Below, piece after piece: positions 1 to 10,836 of a stretch of DNA of 43,120 nucleotides (positions are counted from its first letter, which is position 1; every line of letters begins with the position of its first letter). The stretch comes from Aporhodopirellula aestuarii. Its GTDB lineage: Bacteria; Planctomycetota; Planctomycetia; Pirellulales; Pirellulaceae. The position numbers and the translations under genes were made by a program. The DNA is taken from assembly GCF_023701485.1 (NCBI RefSeq), contig NZ_JAMQBK010000086.1, positions 1 to 43,120 on the forward strand, written 5' to 3'. The notes under the pieces are model-generated. The model was not told the origin of the DNA. It saw nothing but the letters and a program-made list of their open reading frames with translations, and ran no database searches.

Positions 1-65
1 ATAAATCAACAGGCTGTTAATCCTCATCTGATGCGGCTGATGCAATCGCGAGAGCGTTGGGTGGG

Positions 66-140
66 ACCGGACGGCTTGCGCCGTACCGCTAAGAAGAACC
101 CGAGGCGGTAGGAGTACCGTACGGCTCGCGCCGTACCGCT
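66..140. repeat. Two copies of a dispersed palindromic repeat core
   Basis: Positions 66-90 and 116-140 carry variants of the core ACCGGACGGCTTGCGCCGT followed by (A/T)CCGCT. The second copy contains a perfect 7-bp stem, GTACGGC (119-125) and GCCGTAC (130-136), around a 4-base loop. Related copies lie at 6212-6431 and 22024-22110. The pair sits just downstream of the fucosidase stop codon and could form hairpins in its 3' untranslated RNA, but there is no T-run to suggest intrinsic termination. Confidence 0.7.
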
Positions 141-158
141 AGGAAGAGTACGAGGGGA

Positions 159-1955
159 TCAGTACGCTGGCGTGAAGTGGATTGCTTTCAGGCTAGCGGT
201 TTCGACTTCGCCTTCGATGCAGTTCACTCCCATTGTGTACCTTCCTGCTTCGGGGAAATTGATCCAGCCGATCGGGAATGTTTGGTAGTTGTGTGATGAA
301 TTCTGCTGGTTTTGAATCGCTTCACCACCCTCGATCGCGACTTTCCAGACCAGACGCCCTTCACCGGCGTAGGTCAAGTCGACGTTGTATTCACCTGCCT
401 CGAGCACGTCGATCGTCCAGGACGCTTTGCTGTCCGCTTTCCAGTCGTGAGCGTGAACGATGCCTTTCCATTCGCCGAATTTTTCCATCCAGCGTTTCTC
501 TTCCTTTTTGGCGTTGTTAACGTCGGCAAACTCAACTAGCAATTCGGTCTCGATGCTCGGGTCGATCGCCCAAGTCGGATCGACGTCGGGCTCACCCACC
601 AATTTTAGTTCGACGACTGAAACGAGCTTCTCGGGTGCACGCGGTGGTAGCGTCAGAACGACTGCGTTTCCTTGACGTGTTGAAGTGACCGGTTCCGATT
701 GAGGGGCGTTGAGCAACTCAACGGATTCGATTTCATTTTTCAAATTGGGGAGATAAAGTTTGCCGGACATGGGCCATTCGAACACGCAAAGATATAGCGT
801 GTTGCCACGCCGGGTGACGTCACCCCATGGCAACGCGTGCTCCCAAGGTGAAGCGTCTGCGGCATAAACGACTTGCGGGTATCGACGGATCCATTCGCCG
901 GACATTTCGAGTGTTTTGACGGCGCGTTCAGGCACCGTTCCATCGCCGCGGGGGCCGATGTTGAGCATGTACGTTCCGCCACGGCCGACGCAGGCGAGTA
1001 ACCGTTTGAGAATTTCACGGGGTGATTTCCAGTACTGGTCGTACCAAGCGTAGGCCCATGAATCGTTCGTTGTGTCGACGCTCTCCCACATCCCTTCGAT
1101 GTTTTCCCGTGGCACTTCCATATCGCCAAGCGTTTGATAATCGCCGAGTCCGTGACCGGCGCGTCCGGAGACCATCGCGTGCGGTTGGTTCTCGTGGACG
1201 ACCTCGACGAGTTTTTCAACATAATGTTTGGGCATCTTTCCGGGCGTGTCGAACCACACGATCTCGATCGGTCCGTATTCGGTGGTGATCTCGCGAACTT
1301 GTGGCAGACACTTTTTCTCGAAGTAATCGTCGAAGGTGGCACGGTTTCCTTCTTCGTCCACGCCCGGTCCACCACCACCACCGGGAAACGTCCAATCTTG
1401 ATTGTGCGAGTAGTAGAATCCAAACCCGAGTCCCGCATCCCGGCAGGCTTTGGCGAGTTCCTTCATCGGATCTTTGTTCCAGGGCGTTGAGTCGACGATG
1501 TTGAAGTCACACGCCTTGGAGTGGTACATCGCGAAACCGTCATGGTGTTTTGCGGTGATGACGATGTACTTCATGCCGGCATCTTTGGCGATGCGTGCGA
1601 TTTCGTTGGCATCAAATTTGACCGGGTTGAACGTTCCGGCGAGTTTCTTGTAGCGGGCGATCGGAATGTCGGCCATGCGTTTGTTCATGATCCACTCGCC
1701 GATCCCGTAATAGGTTTTCTCGTCGACTTTGTTGCCGAGTTGCGAGTACAGCCCCCAGTGGATGAACATCGCGTAATTGCCTTCATCAAACAGTTGCCCC
1801 CGTTCGGCGTTCTCGGCGCGGAGTTTGGTGACGCGATCACCCCACAATTCATCCATGTTCCCGGAACGTTTCTCGGCCGTCTCTTGGCCAAAGGAATTGC
1901 AGGGACTCAAAAGCAAGGCGGCGAAGCAAAGTAGCGTTAATTGTCGAAAGGTCAT
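159..1955 (-). CDS. Secreted GH29 alpha-L-fucosidase
   Basis: This encodes a 598-residue glycoside hydrolase family 29 alpha-L-fucosidase, which releases terminal L-fucose from glycans with retention of configuration. Residues 1-23 form a signal peptide (MTFRQLTLLCFAALLLSP), so it should act outside the cytoplasm. The family core is clear: MFIHWGLYS near residue 63, KHHDGFAMY near 137, and IVWFDTPG, whose Asp236 is the expected nucleophile. The last 110 residues, after the catalytic domain, look like a beta-sandwich carbohydrate-binding module. A GAGGA ribosome-binding site lies 8 bases before the ATG. It is the last of the minus-strand genes of the fucose locus and would supply free fucose to the permease and isomerase encoded upstream. 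Family assignment is secure; the natural glycan is unknown. Confidence 0.93.
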   Translation of the reverse strand: MTFRQLTLLCFAALLLSPCNSFGQETAEKRSGNMDELWGDRVTKLRAENAERGQLFDEGNYAMFIHWGLYSQLGNKVDEKTYYGIGEWIMNKRMADIPIARYKKLAGTFNPVKFDANEIARIAKDAGMKYIVITAKHHDGFAMYHSKACDFNIVDSTPWNKDPMKELAKACRDAGLGFGFYYSHNQDWTFPGGGGGPGVDEEGNRATFDDYFEKKCLPQVREITTEYGPIEIVWFDTPGKMPKHYVEKLVEVVHENQPHAMVSGRAGHGLGDYQTLGDMEVPRENIEGMWESVDTTNDSWAYAWYDQYWKSPREILKRLLACVGRGGTYMLNIGPRGDGTVPERAVKTLEMSGEWIRRYPQVVYAADASPWEHALPWGDVTRRGNTLYLCVFEWPMSGKLYLPNLKNEIESVELLNAPQSEPVTSTRQGNAVVLTLPPRAPEKLVSVVELKLVGEPDVDPTWAIDPSIETELLVEFADVNNAKKEEKRWMEKFGEWKGIVHAHDWKADSKASWTIDVLEAGEYNVDLTYAGEGRLVWKVAIEGGEAIQNQQNSSHNYQTFPIGWINFPEAGRYTMGVNCIEGEVETASLKAIHFTPAY

Positions 1956-2052
1956 GTTGTATTCCTCGTAGGGGAGATGTTCGCTTGATTTACCAGATGG
2001 AGGTGTTCGAAAAGTCGTCCTTGGATGATGACTGCGGACAAAGTGTGTTCGT

Positions 2053-3345
2053 TTAATTGAGGTTAAAGGCGGAACGCAGTTCGGCGATCACTTCGTCGGG
2101 CATCACCGACACGTCGCCGACCGAGCGTGCGTTAATCACGGCTTCGGCGGTTGATTCGAGGACTTCGAGTCGGTCAAAGGCGTCGAGTACGCTTTTGCCG
2201 GCGACGACAACCCCGTCGTTTTCCAAGATCGCAGCGGGCGATCGTGTGGAAACGTATTTTGCAATGCTGCCGTCAGCTTGATATTGTACGCCGTAAGGGA
2301 CATGGTCGACGTCGAGCAAGAACACATAGCTCTCGGGAATCGTTCGTGTATCAAAGACAACGTCCGTGACACTGAACGCGGTCGCGTTGACCGGGTGAGC
2401 AAACACGATCGCCTTGACTTCAGGGTCGTTATCATAGATCGCCTGGTGAGCCAGCACCGCGCGACTAGCTTTCTTGCCGAGTTCTTGTCGGCCACGATTG
2501 ACCAGGACGATATCGTTGACGGTCAGTTCTTCACGATCTTTTTGGGTGGGGGTGATCAGGAACGTGTCTTTGTCCAGGCGAGCTGAAAAGCTGCCCTCGG
2601 TACTGATCAACAATCGTTGCCGACAACCGCGACGTAGAAACTCGCATAGTTGCCGACGTAGTTCGCGTTCGGTGGGGAGGGCCGTCTCGGGCTCAAATGT
2701 GGGCAAGGCCACACTTCGATCGGCCGCGATGCGGAGTTGCTCGTCATCGAGGTAGCGTGCCTTGCCGATTTGCCGTGCTTTGATCAAGGTTTTTCCGGCG
2801 AACTCGAATGCCTCGAATCGTTGAAACGCCGTCGACAAACATTCTCCACCGACGACGACGCCATGGTTTTCTAGGATCACGCTGTCGCATCCTTCGGCGA
2901 ATGTCGCGGCAATGTTCGCGCCGAGCTGTTCGCTGCCGGGGCACGCGTAGGGGGCAAACCCGACCCGGCCACTGACCGAGTGTGTCTGGTGGAACAGTTT
3001 GGTGTTGGGCGCCGATTGACAAATGCTGAATGCCACCAGGGCGACCGGGTGGGCGTGGACGATTGCACGGATGTCAGGTCTCGCTTCGTAGATCGCCTTG
3101 TGGAACGGGAACTCGGACGACGGCGGGTGAAGTCCGTCGACGGTTCCATCGGATTTCACACAGACGATGTCGTTTCGCGTGAGATTACCTTTGTCGACGC
3201 GTGCGGGAGAAATCCAGATGTCACCGGACTCGTCGCGAATCGAGAGATTCCCGCCCGAGGTCGTGGTCATTCGGTAGCCGTATATGCGGCTCATCGTATG
3301 CTTGATTTCGTCGCGGGGATGAATCAATGGACGCGGTTGGGTCAT
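2053..3345 (-). CDS. Tandem two-domain class II aldolase/adducin-family protein
   Basis: The 430-residue protein has two class II aldolase/adducin domains in a row, roughly residues 8-215 and 222-430. The first keeps the zinc ligands known from L-fuculose-1-phosphate aldolase: Glu78 in PSSEFPFHKAIY, His97 and His99 in IVHAHP, and His161 in ENHGVV. In the second the matching sites are altered: IVFAHP has Phe315 for the first His, ENDGVV has Asp377 for the third, and the Glu site reads SRAVLAHQAIY. I infer one active and one degenerate domain. The ATG is preceded by AGGA at 8 bases. It lies between the fucosidase and the hybrid kinase on the same strand, so a role in cleaving a fucose-derived phosphate or a modified deoxy sugar is likely but unproven. 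Confidence 0.85.
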   Translation of the reverse strand: MTQPRPLIHPRDEIKHTMSRIYGYRMTTTSGGNLSIRDESGDIWISPARVDKGNLTRNDIVCVKSDGTVDGLHPPSSEFPFHKAIYEARPDIRAIVHAHPVALVAFSICQSAPNTKLFHQTHSVSGRVGFAPYACPGSEQLGANIAATFAEGCDSVILENHGVVVGGECLSTAFQRFEAFEFAGKTLIKARQIGKARYLDDEQLRIAADRSVALPTFEPETALPTERELRRQLCEFLRRGCRQRLLISTEGSFSARLDKDTFLITPTQKDREELTVNDIVLVNRGRQELGKKASRAVLAHQAIYDNDPEVKAIVFAHPVNATAFSVTDVVFDTRTIPESYVFLLDVDHVPYGVQYQADGSIAKYVSTRSPAAILENDGVVVAGKSVLDAFDRLEVLESTAEAVINARSVGDVSVMPDEVIAELRSAFNLN

Positions 3346-3514
3346 GAGGGAATCCTAACGTTGGTCGGTCACCAAACAACGCGTGGGCGAACAGTCCAGC
3401 GGGGCTGGGAGCTCACGCACTTTGTGTGGGCGGGATTTTGGAAAAATCGGGGGAATGAAGTGCGTTGGCAGAACTGGTGGATCTGCGTCACGCTGTACTT
3501 ACTAGGATACACGC

Positions 3515-5908
<2,394 letters not shown>

Positions 5909-6037
5909 CTCGCAAGTTTCACGGGAGGGTTAACCGACCGGAAATGCGACAGCGGAGTCGCATGCCGGCCTATCTTCAAAACCGATCGCACTCGGTCCAG
6001 GCTAGAGCGTTTTCAATTCGATTGGAGTTGCGAAAAA

Positions 6038-6126
6038 GTAGTGGTGGCTTCCAGCTGCCTTCGGCTGTGCGTTGGCGTCTGGAAGTCGCCGTCGTTCGTA
6101 TGTTGGCGGATGGAAGCCACCACTAC
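6038..6126. repeat. Perfect 16-bp inverted repeat with 57-bp spacer
   Basis: GTAGTGGTGGCTTCCA at 6038-6053 is matched exactly by its reverse complement at 6111-6126. The spacer holds weaker complementary pieces (CTTCCAGCTGCC, GTCTGGAAGTCGCC), so the whole segment could fold into a branched structure. It lies in the 566-bp spacer between the sugar kinase and the histidine kinase gene, which contains no credible gene. It may be a miniature mobile or REP-type element. Confidence 0.75.
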
Positions 6127-6188
6127 CTAAAATGTAAGTGATCTAGCTGAACACCGCGACATTGGACGTCGCCGACCCTCTCGGGACA

Positions 6189-6431
6189 TTGATTGTTTTA
6201 GTGCTATTATTACCGGACGGCTTGCGCCGTTCCGCTACGATTGAAATCTCGCAGTAAGTAAATCGAGGTCTCGCGAGGGTTCGCAAGCGGATGACGCCCG
6301 CAGTTCTCGGTCTCGGAGATACGTTGCTTGTTTGAGTGTTTTTTTAGCGGAACGGCGCGAGCCGTCCGGTCCCGAGTCACCGGACGGCTTGCGCCGTTCC
6401 GCTATGATTGAAATCCCGCAGTAAGTAAATC
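6189..6431. repeat. Cluster of dispersed palindromic repeat elements
   Basis: A 53-base segment at 6212-6264 recurs at 6379-6431 with two differences. It begins ACCGGACGGCTTGCGCC and ends GCAGTAAGTAAATC. A 25-base inverted copy of its head sits at 6346-6370, separated by 8 bases from the second direct copy, and the two pair at 24 of 25 positions. The motif GATTGTTTTAGTG near 6190 also precedes the related element near 22003. The element fills most of the spacer between the kinase (ending at 6475) and the histidine kinase gene. Confidence 0.85.
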
Positions 6432-6474
6432 AATGTCCCGAGAGACCGAGCTACGTGACCATTGCACTGTTCGG

Positions 6475-7956
6475 TTAGGTTGATTCGCGTAGTTTTTCGA
6501 ATCGCTTCTGCGCTTCGCTCCATTGATCGAAATCGGTTGAATCGAACGTGTCGATCGGAAACGATTGACGTACCAAATCACGCATCGCCGAAAGCGATTC
6601 CAGGTCGCCAAGTGCGACCGCTTGGATCAACACATTTCCAATCGCGGTTGCTTCGACCGGCCCCGCCAATACTTTGCGTCCGGTCGCGTTGGCGGCAAAT
6701 TGATTGAGTAATGCACTCTGGCTACCACCGCCAACGATATGCAAATTCTTGATCGTCCGTCCGGTCAAGCGTTCGATCGTGTCGAGCGTACTCCGATAGA
6801 GTAACGCGAGACTTTCGAGGATACATCGTGCAAATTGACCAGGTGATTCGGGAACCGGTTGCTTTGTATCGCGGCAATAGCCTGCGATCGCTTCGGGCAT
6901 GTCCGCGGGACTCAAGAATCGAGGGTCGTCAGGATCGATCAGGCTACGAAACGGCTCGGCGGCTTCGGCCAGCTTATTGATCTCGGCGTAGTCATATTCG
7001 TTGCCCTGACGTAGCCATGCCCTGCGGGATTCTTGGAGCAGCCATAACCCGACGATGTTTTTCAGAAAACGCGTCGTGCCGCCGAAGCCGGCTTCATTGG
7101 TGTAGTTGCCTTCCCGAACCGCTTCGTTGATCAACGGCCCCGGCAATTCGACACCGATCAGCGACCACGTGCCTGAACTCAGGTAGGCCCAATCGTCTCC
7201 CTCGGCGGCGGGCACGGCAGCCACGGCGGCGCCCGTGTCGTGTGAACAGGTCGCGATCACTTGCGTCCCTTTGAGCCCGGTGTCGTTAGCCAATTCCGCC
7301 GTCATCGGACCGAGAGGTGTGCCCGAGGCCACGATCGGAGGGAACAGCCGTTCGGGCAAATTGAACAGACGCAGCAATTCCGCAGACCACGAACCCGTGG
7401 TGGGATTGTACATTTGCGTTGTGCTCGCCAAGCTCACTTCGGCGCGGGCAACCCCGGAGAACAGATAGTTCAGGTAGTCGGCAATGTTGAGGAACTGATC
7501 GGCAATCCCGAGCACGTCCGGATTGTCTTCGACATCCGCGATCATGTGGTAGAGCGTATTAATCGACATGAACTGGATGCCGGTTTCGGCGAAGATCGTT
7601 TCGCGTCCGACCGTTTCAAGGGCCGCCGTGTAACGCTTTTCCGTTCGGGCATCCCGATATTGGTAGGGCGTCGCGAGCAGCGGCTGGCGTTCATTGAATA
7701 ACGCGTAGTCGACGCCCCATGAATCCACGCTCACCGAGGCGACCGCGATTCCACGAGCGGCAATTTTTTGCAGCCCGGTCTTCAGTTCTTGAAAGATCCC
7801 GAGGACATTCCAACGCAGTGAGTTTTGGATACGCGTGGCGCCGGTGGGAAAGCGATGGATTTCTTCGAGGACCAATTTTCCATCGGTGACGCTGCCAAGC
7901 ATCACGCGACCGCTTTCTGCACCGAGATCACACGCGACGTAGTAACGACTGGTCAT
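6475..7956 (-). CDS. rhaB: FGGY sugar kinase, rhamnulokinase type (probable L-fuculokinase here)
   Basis: The 493-residue protein is an FGGY-family carbohydrate kinase that most resembles rhamnulokinase RhaB. Visible motifs are the N-terminal phosphate loop CDLGAESGRV (residues 9-18), VDSWGVDY near 78, the catalytic-base region CSHDTGAAVA with Asp240, YLSSGTWSLIG near 259, and the C-terminal VGGGSQSALLNQ. It would phosphorylate a ketose at O-1 with ATP. Its neighbours encode fucose isomerase, an aldolase and fucose permease, and no rhamnose isomerase is present, so L-fuculose is the likely substrate; that is an inference from context. The start codon overlaps the end of the upstream aldolase gene by four bases (ATGA), which suggests coupled translation. 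Family assignment is strong, substrate assignment moderate. Confidence 0.9.
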   Translation of the reverse strand: MTSRYYVACDLGAESGRVMLGSVTDGKLVLEEIHRFPTGATRIQNSLRWNVLGIFQELKTGLQKIAARGIAVASVSVDSWGVDYALFNERQPLLATPYQYRDARTEKRYTAALETVGRETIFAETGIQFMSINTLYHMIADVEDNPDVLGIADQFLNIADYLNYLFSGVARAEVSLASTTQMYNPTTGSWSAELLRLFNLPERLFPPIVASGTPLGPMTAELANDTGLKGTQVIATCSHDTGAAVAAVPAAEGDDWAYLSSGTWSLIGVELPGPLINEAVREGNYTNEAGFGGTTRFLKNIVGLWLLQESRRAWLRQGNEYDYAEINKLAEAAEPFRSLIDPDDPRFLSPADMPEAIAGYCRDTKQPVPESPGQFARCILESLALLYRSTLDTIERLTGRTIKNLHIVGGGSQSALLNQFAANATGRKVLAGPVEATAIGNVLIQAVALGDLESLSAMRDLVRQSFPIDTFDSTDFDQWSEAQKRFEKLREST

Positions 7957-8717
7957 AGTTTTAAAGCTCGCTGTCGATAGTGTTCGTCGATCCGGTTGGC
8001 GATCCGATCGACGTCTTCATCGGAAAGAAAAACGGGCCCGCCCAAAGCCGCCGCGCCGACGAAAATTTCCGCCGACTTGTGAGCCATCAACATCGCCGCC
8101 TTGACCGCTCCCGGTGTTTTTCCGAGCGTGATCAGGCCGTGATTGGCGAGCAGGATCACGCGTGGGGGCGTGCCGAGTTCGTCCATGTATTTCTGTGTCT
8201 GTTCGCGAATGACTTGCGAAAGTCGCAACCCTGGATCGGTGTAGGGGACGAAGACCGATCGGGCGCCGCAGCAAACGATTTCGTCCGGAAAGAGTTTCTT
8301 CGTGGCGAATTGCTCAGCGATCGGCGAGCAGAGAATCTGGTTCACCGCGATGCTGTGAGTGTGCCCGATGAAGTTGATCCCGGGGAGCGTCAGCAGGTAA
8401 GCGTGAAAGAGCGTTTCCACCGACGGTTTCTTGGATTCCGGATCGACGCGGCAGGCGAGCAGGTGATCTTCGATTTCCTGATCCGTCAGGTCGTCCTTAT
8501 CGAGCATCGGCAGCAACGCGTCAAATCGGCAAGCGACGACGTCGTCTTTGCCGAGCGTTTCCAGGCAACTGCCGCTGGCTTTGACGAGAAACGACTCGTC
8601 ATCGAGTTTGGCGGACGTGTTGCCCTCGCCCAGGATCGCGAGGTTGCGATCTTCTTGGCCGAGAAAATGAGAGAGTTCGAGCAGGTCTGATTGTGTTTGT
8701 GTTGAAGACATTTGCAT
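7953..8717 (-). CDS. fucA: Class II aldolase, probable L-fuculose-1-phosphate aldolase
   Basis: This 254-residue class II aldolase/adducin protein keeps the metal site expected of fuculose/rhamnulose phosphate aldolases: Glu101 in SVETLFHAYLL, His119 and His121 in FIGHTHS, and His193 in LANHGLITLG. It is somewhat longer than E. coli FucA (215 residues). The expected reaction splits L-fuculose-1-phosphate into dihydroxyacetone phosphate and L-lactaldehyde in the cytoplasm. It overlaps the sugar kinase gene by four bases and follows fucI after an 87-bp gap, in line with one catabolic operon. Translation may begin at ATG 8717 or at the in-frame ATG 8711, which has GAGA at better spacing. Confidence 0.85.
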   Translation of the reverse strand: MQMSSTQTQSDLLELSHFLGQEDRNLAILGEGNTSAKLDDESFLVKASGSCLETLGKDDVVACRFDALLPMLDKDDLTDQEIEDHLLACRVDPESKKPSVETLFHAYLLTLPGINFIGHTHSIAVNQILCSPIAEQFATKKLFPDEIVCCGARSVFVPYTDPGLRLSQVIREQTQKYMDELGTPPRVILLANHGLITLGKTPGAVKAAMLMAHKSAEIFVGAAALGGPVFLSDEDVDRIANRIDEHYRQRALKL

Positions 8718-8727
8718 TCTCTACAGC

Positions 8728-8796
8728 ATGCAGGCCGCGAGCCTGCATTGAGGGAAAGTTCAGTATATTGCAAGATCCCAGGCAGCGTGCCTGGGA
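8728..8796. repeat. Two perfect hairpins between fucI and the aldolase gene
   Basis: An 8-bp stem, ATGCAGGC (8728-8735) with GCCTGCAT (8741-8748), is followed 27 bases later by a 9-bp stem, TCCCAGGCA (8776-8784) with TGCCTGGGA (8788-8796). Both fall in the 87-bp gap between fucI and the aldolase gene. There is no U-run after either stem on the minus strand, so mRNA processing, stabilisation or REP-type repeats are more likely than intrinsic termination. Confidence 0.75.
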
Positions 8797-8804
8797 GCAG
8801 AAGA

Positions 8805-10616
8805 TTAGGCGCGTCCGTAGAGCGGGCCAAAGTTTTCGCAGGCACGGAAGTCAGCGGATTCGATGTTGTCGGTACCAAACGCATTCCACGCACTCGGGCG
8901 GAACACGCGTTCGCCGGCGACGTTGTGCATGTAGACCGGGATCCGAAGAATCGACGCCAATGTGATGAACAGGTGACCGACATGTCCCGCTGTCATCACG
9001 CAGTGGTTTGCACCCCAGGAGTTCATCACGTCGTAGGTGGATGTGAACGCTCCACGCCCGGTGACGATGGGGGCGAACCACGTCGTCGGCCAAGTCGGGT
9101 TGGTCCGCAAATCCAATGTGTCATGGACGTTCTTGGGCAGTTCAACCGTGTAACCTTCGGCAATTTGCAGAGCCGGTCCGAGTCCGGAGACAAGGTTGAT
9201 CCGGGTCATCGTCGCGGGCATTCCTCCGAGGGTGGCAAAGCGGCTGCTCATGCCGCCGCCTGGGAAATACTCCGTGATCGAAGGGTGCCAAGTGGTGGCT
9301 TTAAGACACGCGTCGACTTCTTCGTCGGTGATGTCCCAGAATGGTTTCATCGTCGGATTGCCGTCGGCATCTTTTTGCTGTCCGGTGCCGTCGAGCGTCG
9401 CGGGGCCTGAGTTGATCAGGTGCAAGAGTCCGTCCGCTGCGACTCCATCGAGTTGATAGCCGTCACATGCCGAGGCAACGGCATCGGGGCTCCAGTAGGT
9501 TCGAAGGTCGGCGAAGACTTGACCGGTGTTGGTGAGCAGGTGCCCGAACAACATGGTGGCGGCGTTCAAACCGTCGTTTTCGGTCGCGACGATGTAAGGA
9601 GTCCGTTTGCCATTCCAGTCAAACGACGTGTTGAGGATCGCTTCCATGAAATCGCCGTTGGGGAAGTGGTCCGTCCATTGACGCTGACCTTGGAAGCCCG
9701 ATGCGATCGCTTGGTGACCTTGGGCTTGTTCCTTGAGCCCCATTTCGGCCAATTTCGGATTGCCGACCATCAGGTCGCGTGCGATCAACACCATCTTCAC
9801 GCAGTCTTCCCACTCGCTATCGAGTTGCTCGCGTGAGCGTTTGGTGTCGTCGCTGTTGTAATCTTTCCCTTCGGGGCAATTTTCTTTGACCCAAGCCAAA
9901 GCCTTTTCGTATTCAGCGGCATCGTATTGGCCTTTGTTCATCCGGCCGATGAACTCGCTCATGTCGATGTCTTCGACCCGCATGCCGAGCCATTTTTCCC
10001 AGAAATCGTAGTTCAACATCGAACCGGCGATGCCCATCGAGGTGCCACCCATCGACAGGTAGGCTTTGCCTTTCATCAATGCCGCGGCGAGACCGCAGCG
10101 GGCAAAGTCCAAGATTTTTGCGGTGACGTCGGCGGGCATCGTGGACGTGCCGGCTTCTTGCACGTCGCGGCCGTAGATGCCGAACGCGGGGATGCCTTTT
10201 TGCGTGTGTCCGGCCAAAACCGCAGCGAGATAAACGGCGCCGGGACGTTCCGTTCCGTTGAACCCGAAGACGGCTTTGGGACGCAGCGGATCCATGTCCA
10301 TCGTTTCCGAACCATAGCACCAGCAAGGTGTTACGGTCAGCGACACGCCGACGTTTTCGCGGCGAAACAGTGCGTCGCACTCAGCGGCTTCGGCAACTCC
10401 GCCGATGCACGACTCCGAGATCACGCACTCAACGGGATCCCCATTGGGATATCGAACGTTGGACGCAATCAACTCGGCAACGGTCTTTGCCAAGTTCATC
10501 GTTTGGTCTTCGAGTGATTCGCGGACTCCGCCGAGACGCCCGTCGATGGTCGGACGAATGCCGATTTTGGGTAGGTCACCCTTCCAGATCGTCGGTGAGG
10601 AGTTGTTGCTGGACAT
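8805..10616 (-). CDS. fucI: L-fucose isomerase
   Basis: This 603-residue protein matches L-fucose isomerase along its whole length (E. coli FucI has 591). It converts L-fucose to L-fuculose with a divalent metal, usually Mn2+. Key residues known from the E. coli structure are present: Glu346 in VATENDGLN, Asp370 in FADLRTYWSP and His538 in WGANHCVM. Other family signatures include CWCYGSETMDMDP, GFNGTERPGAVYLAA, FQGQRQWTD and the C-terminal FGPLYGRA. A clear AAGGA ribosome site lies about 9 bases before the ATG. It stands between the fucose permease gene and the aldolase-kinase pair. This is the most secure marker of the pathway in the window. Confidence 0.97.
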   Translation of the reverse strand: MSSNNSSPTIWKGDLPKIGIRPTIDGRLGGVRESLEDQTMNLAKTVAELIASNVRYPNGDPVECVISESCIGGVAEAAECDALFRRENVGVSLTVTPCWCYGSETMDMDPLRPKAVFGFNGTERPGAVYLAAVLAGHTQKGIPAFGIYGRDVQEAGTSTMPADVTAKILDFARCGLAAALMKGKAYLSMGGTSMGIAGSMLNYDFWEKWLGMRVEDIDMSEFIGRMNKGQYDAAEYEKALAWVKENCPEGKDYNSDDTKRSREQLDSEWEDCVKMVLIARDLMVGNPKLAEMGLKEQAQGHQAIASGFQGQRQWTDHFPNGDFMEAILNTSFDWNGKRTPYIVATENDGLNAATMLFGHLLTNTGQVFADLRTYWSPDAVASACDGYQLDGVAADGLLHLINSGPATLDGTGQQKDADGNPTMKPFWDITDEEVDACLKATTWHPSITEYFPGGGMSSRFATLGGMPATMTRINLVSGLGPALQIAEGYTVELPKNVHDTLDLRTNPTWPTTWFAPIVTGRGAFTSTYDVMNSWGANHCVMTAGHVGHLFITLASILRIPVYMHNVAGERVFRPSAWNAFGTDNIESADFRACENFGPLYGRA

Positions 10617-10836
10617 GGAACTATTTCCTTTCAGGTTTTCCGTTGTGAGGACCGCTGCGAACGAATCTAAAAATTGTCAGCAACAGGGACGGCGTGAGGA
10701 GAGAAAAGGTTTGGGGACATCTGGTTTACGACCGAGTGGAATTCAGCTGCGGTTGTCGAGTTCGGCAAGAGCCTACCGCGTAAAGAACGCGGAAGAATGC
10801 GATTACCAGATCGGACAGTCATCTTCCGCTGGATCA

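Noticed and set aside
740..1438. A 232-codon frame inside the fucosidase gene on the same strand
   Set aside because: It is a frame-shifted shadow of the GH29 gene with Arg/Ser-rich composition and no family resemblance.
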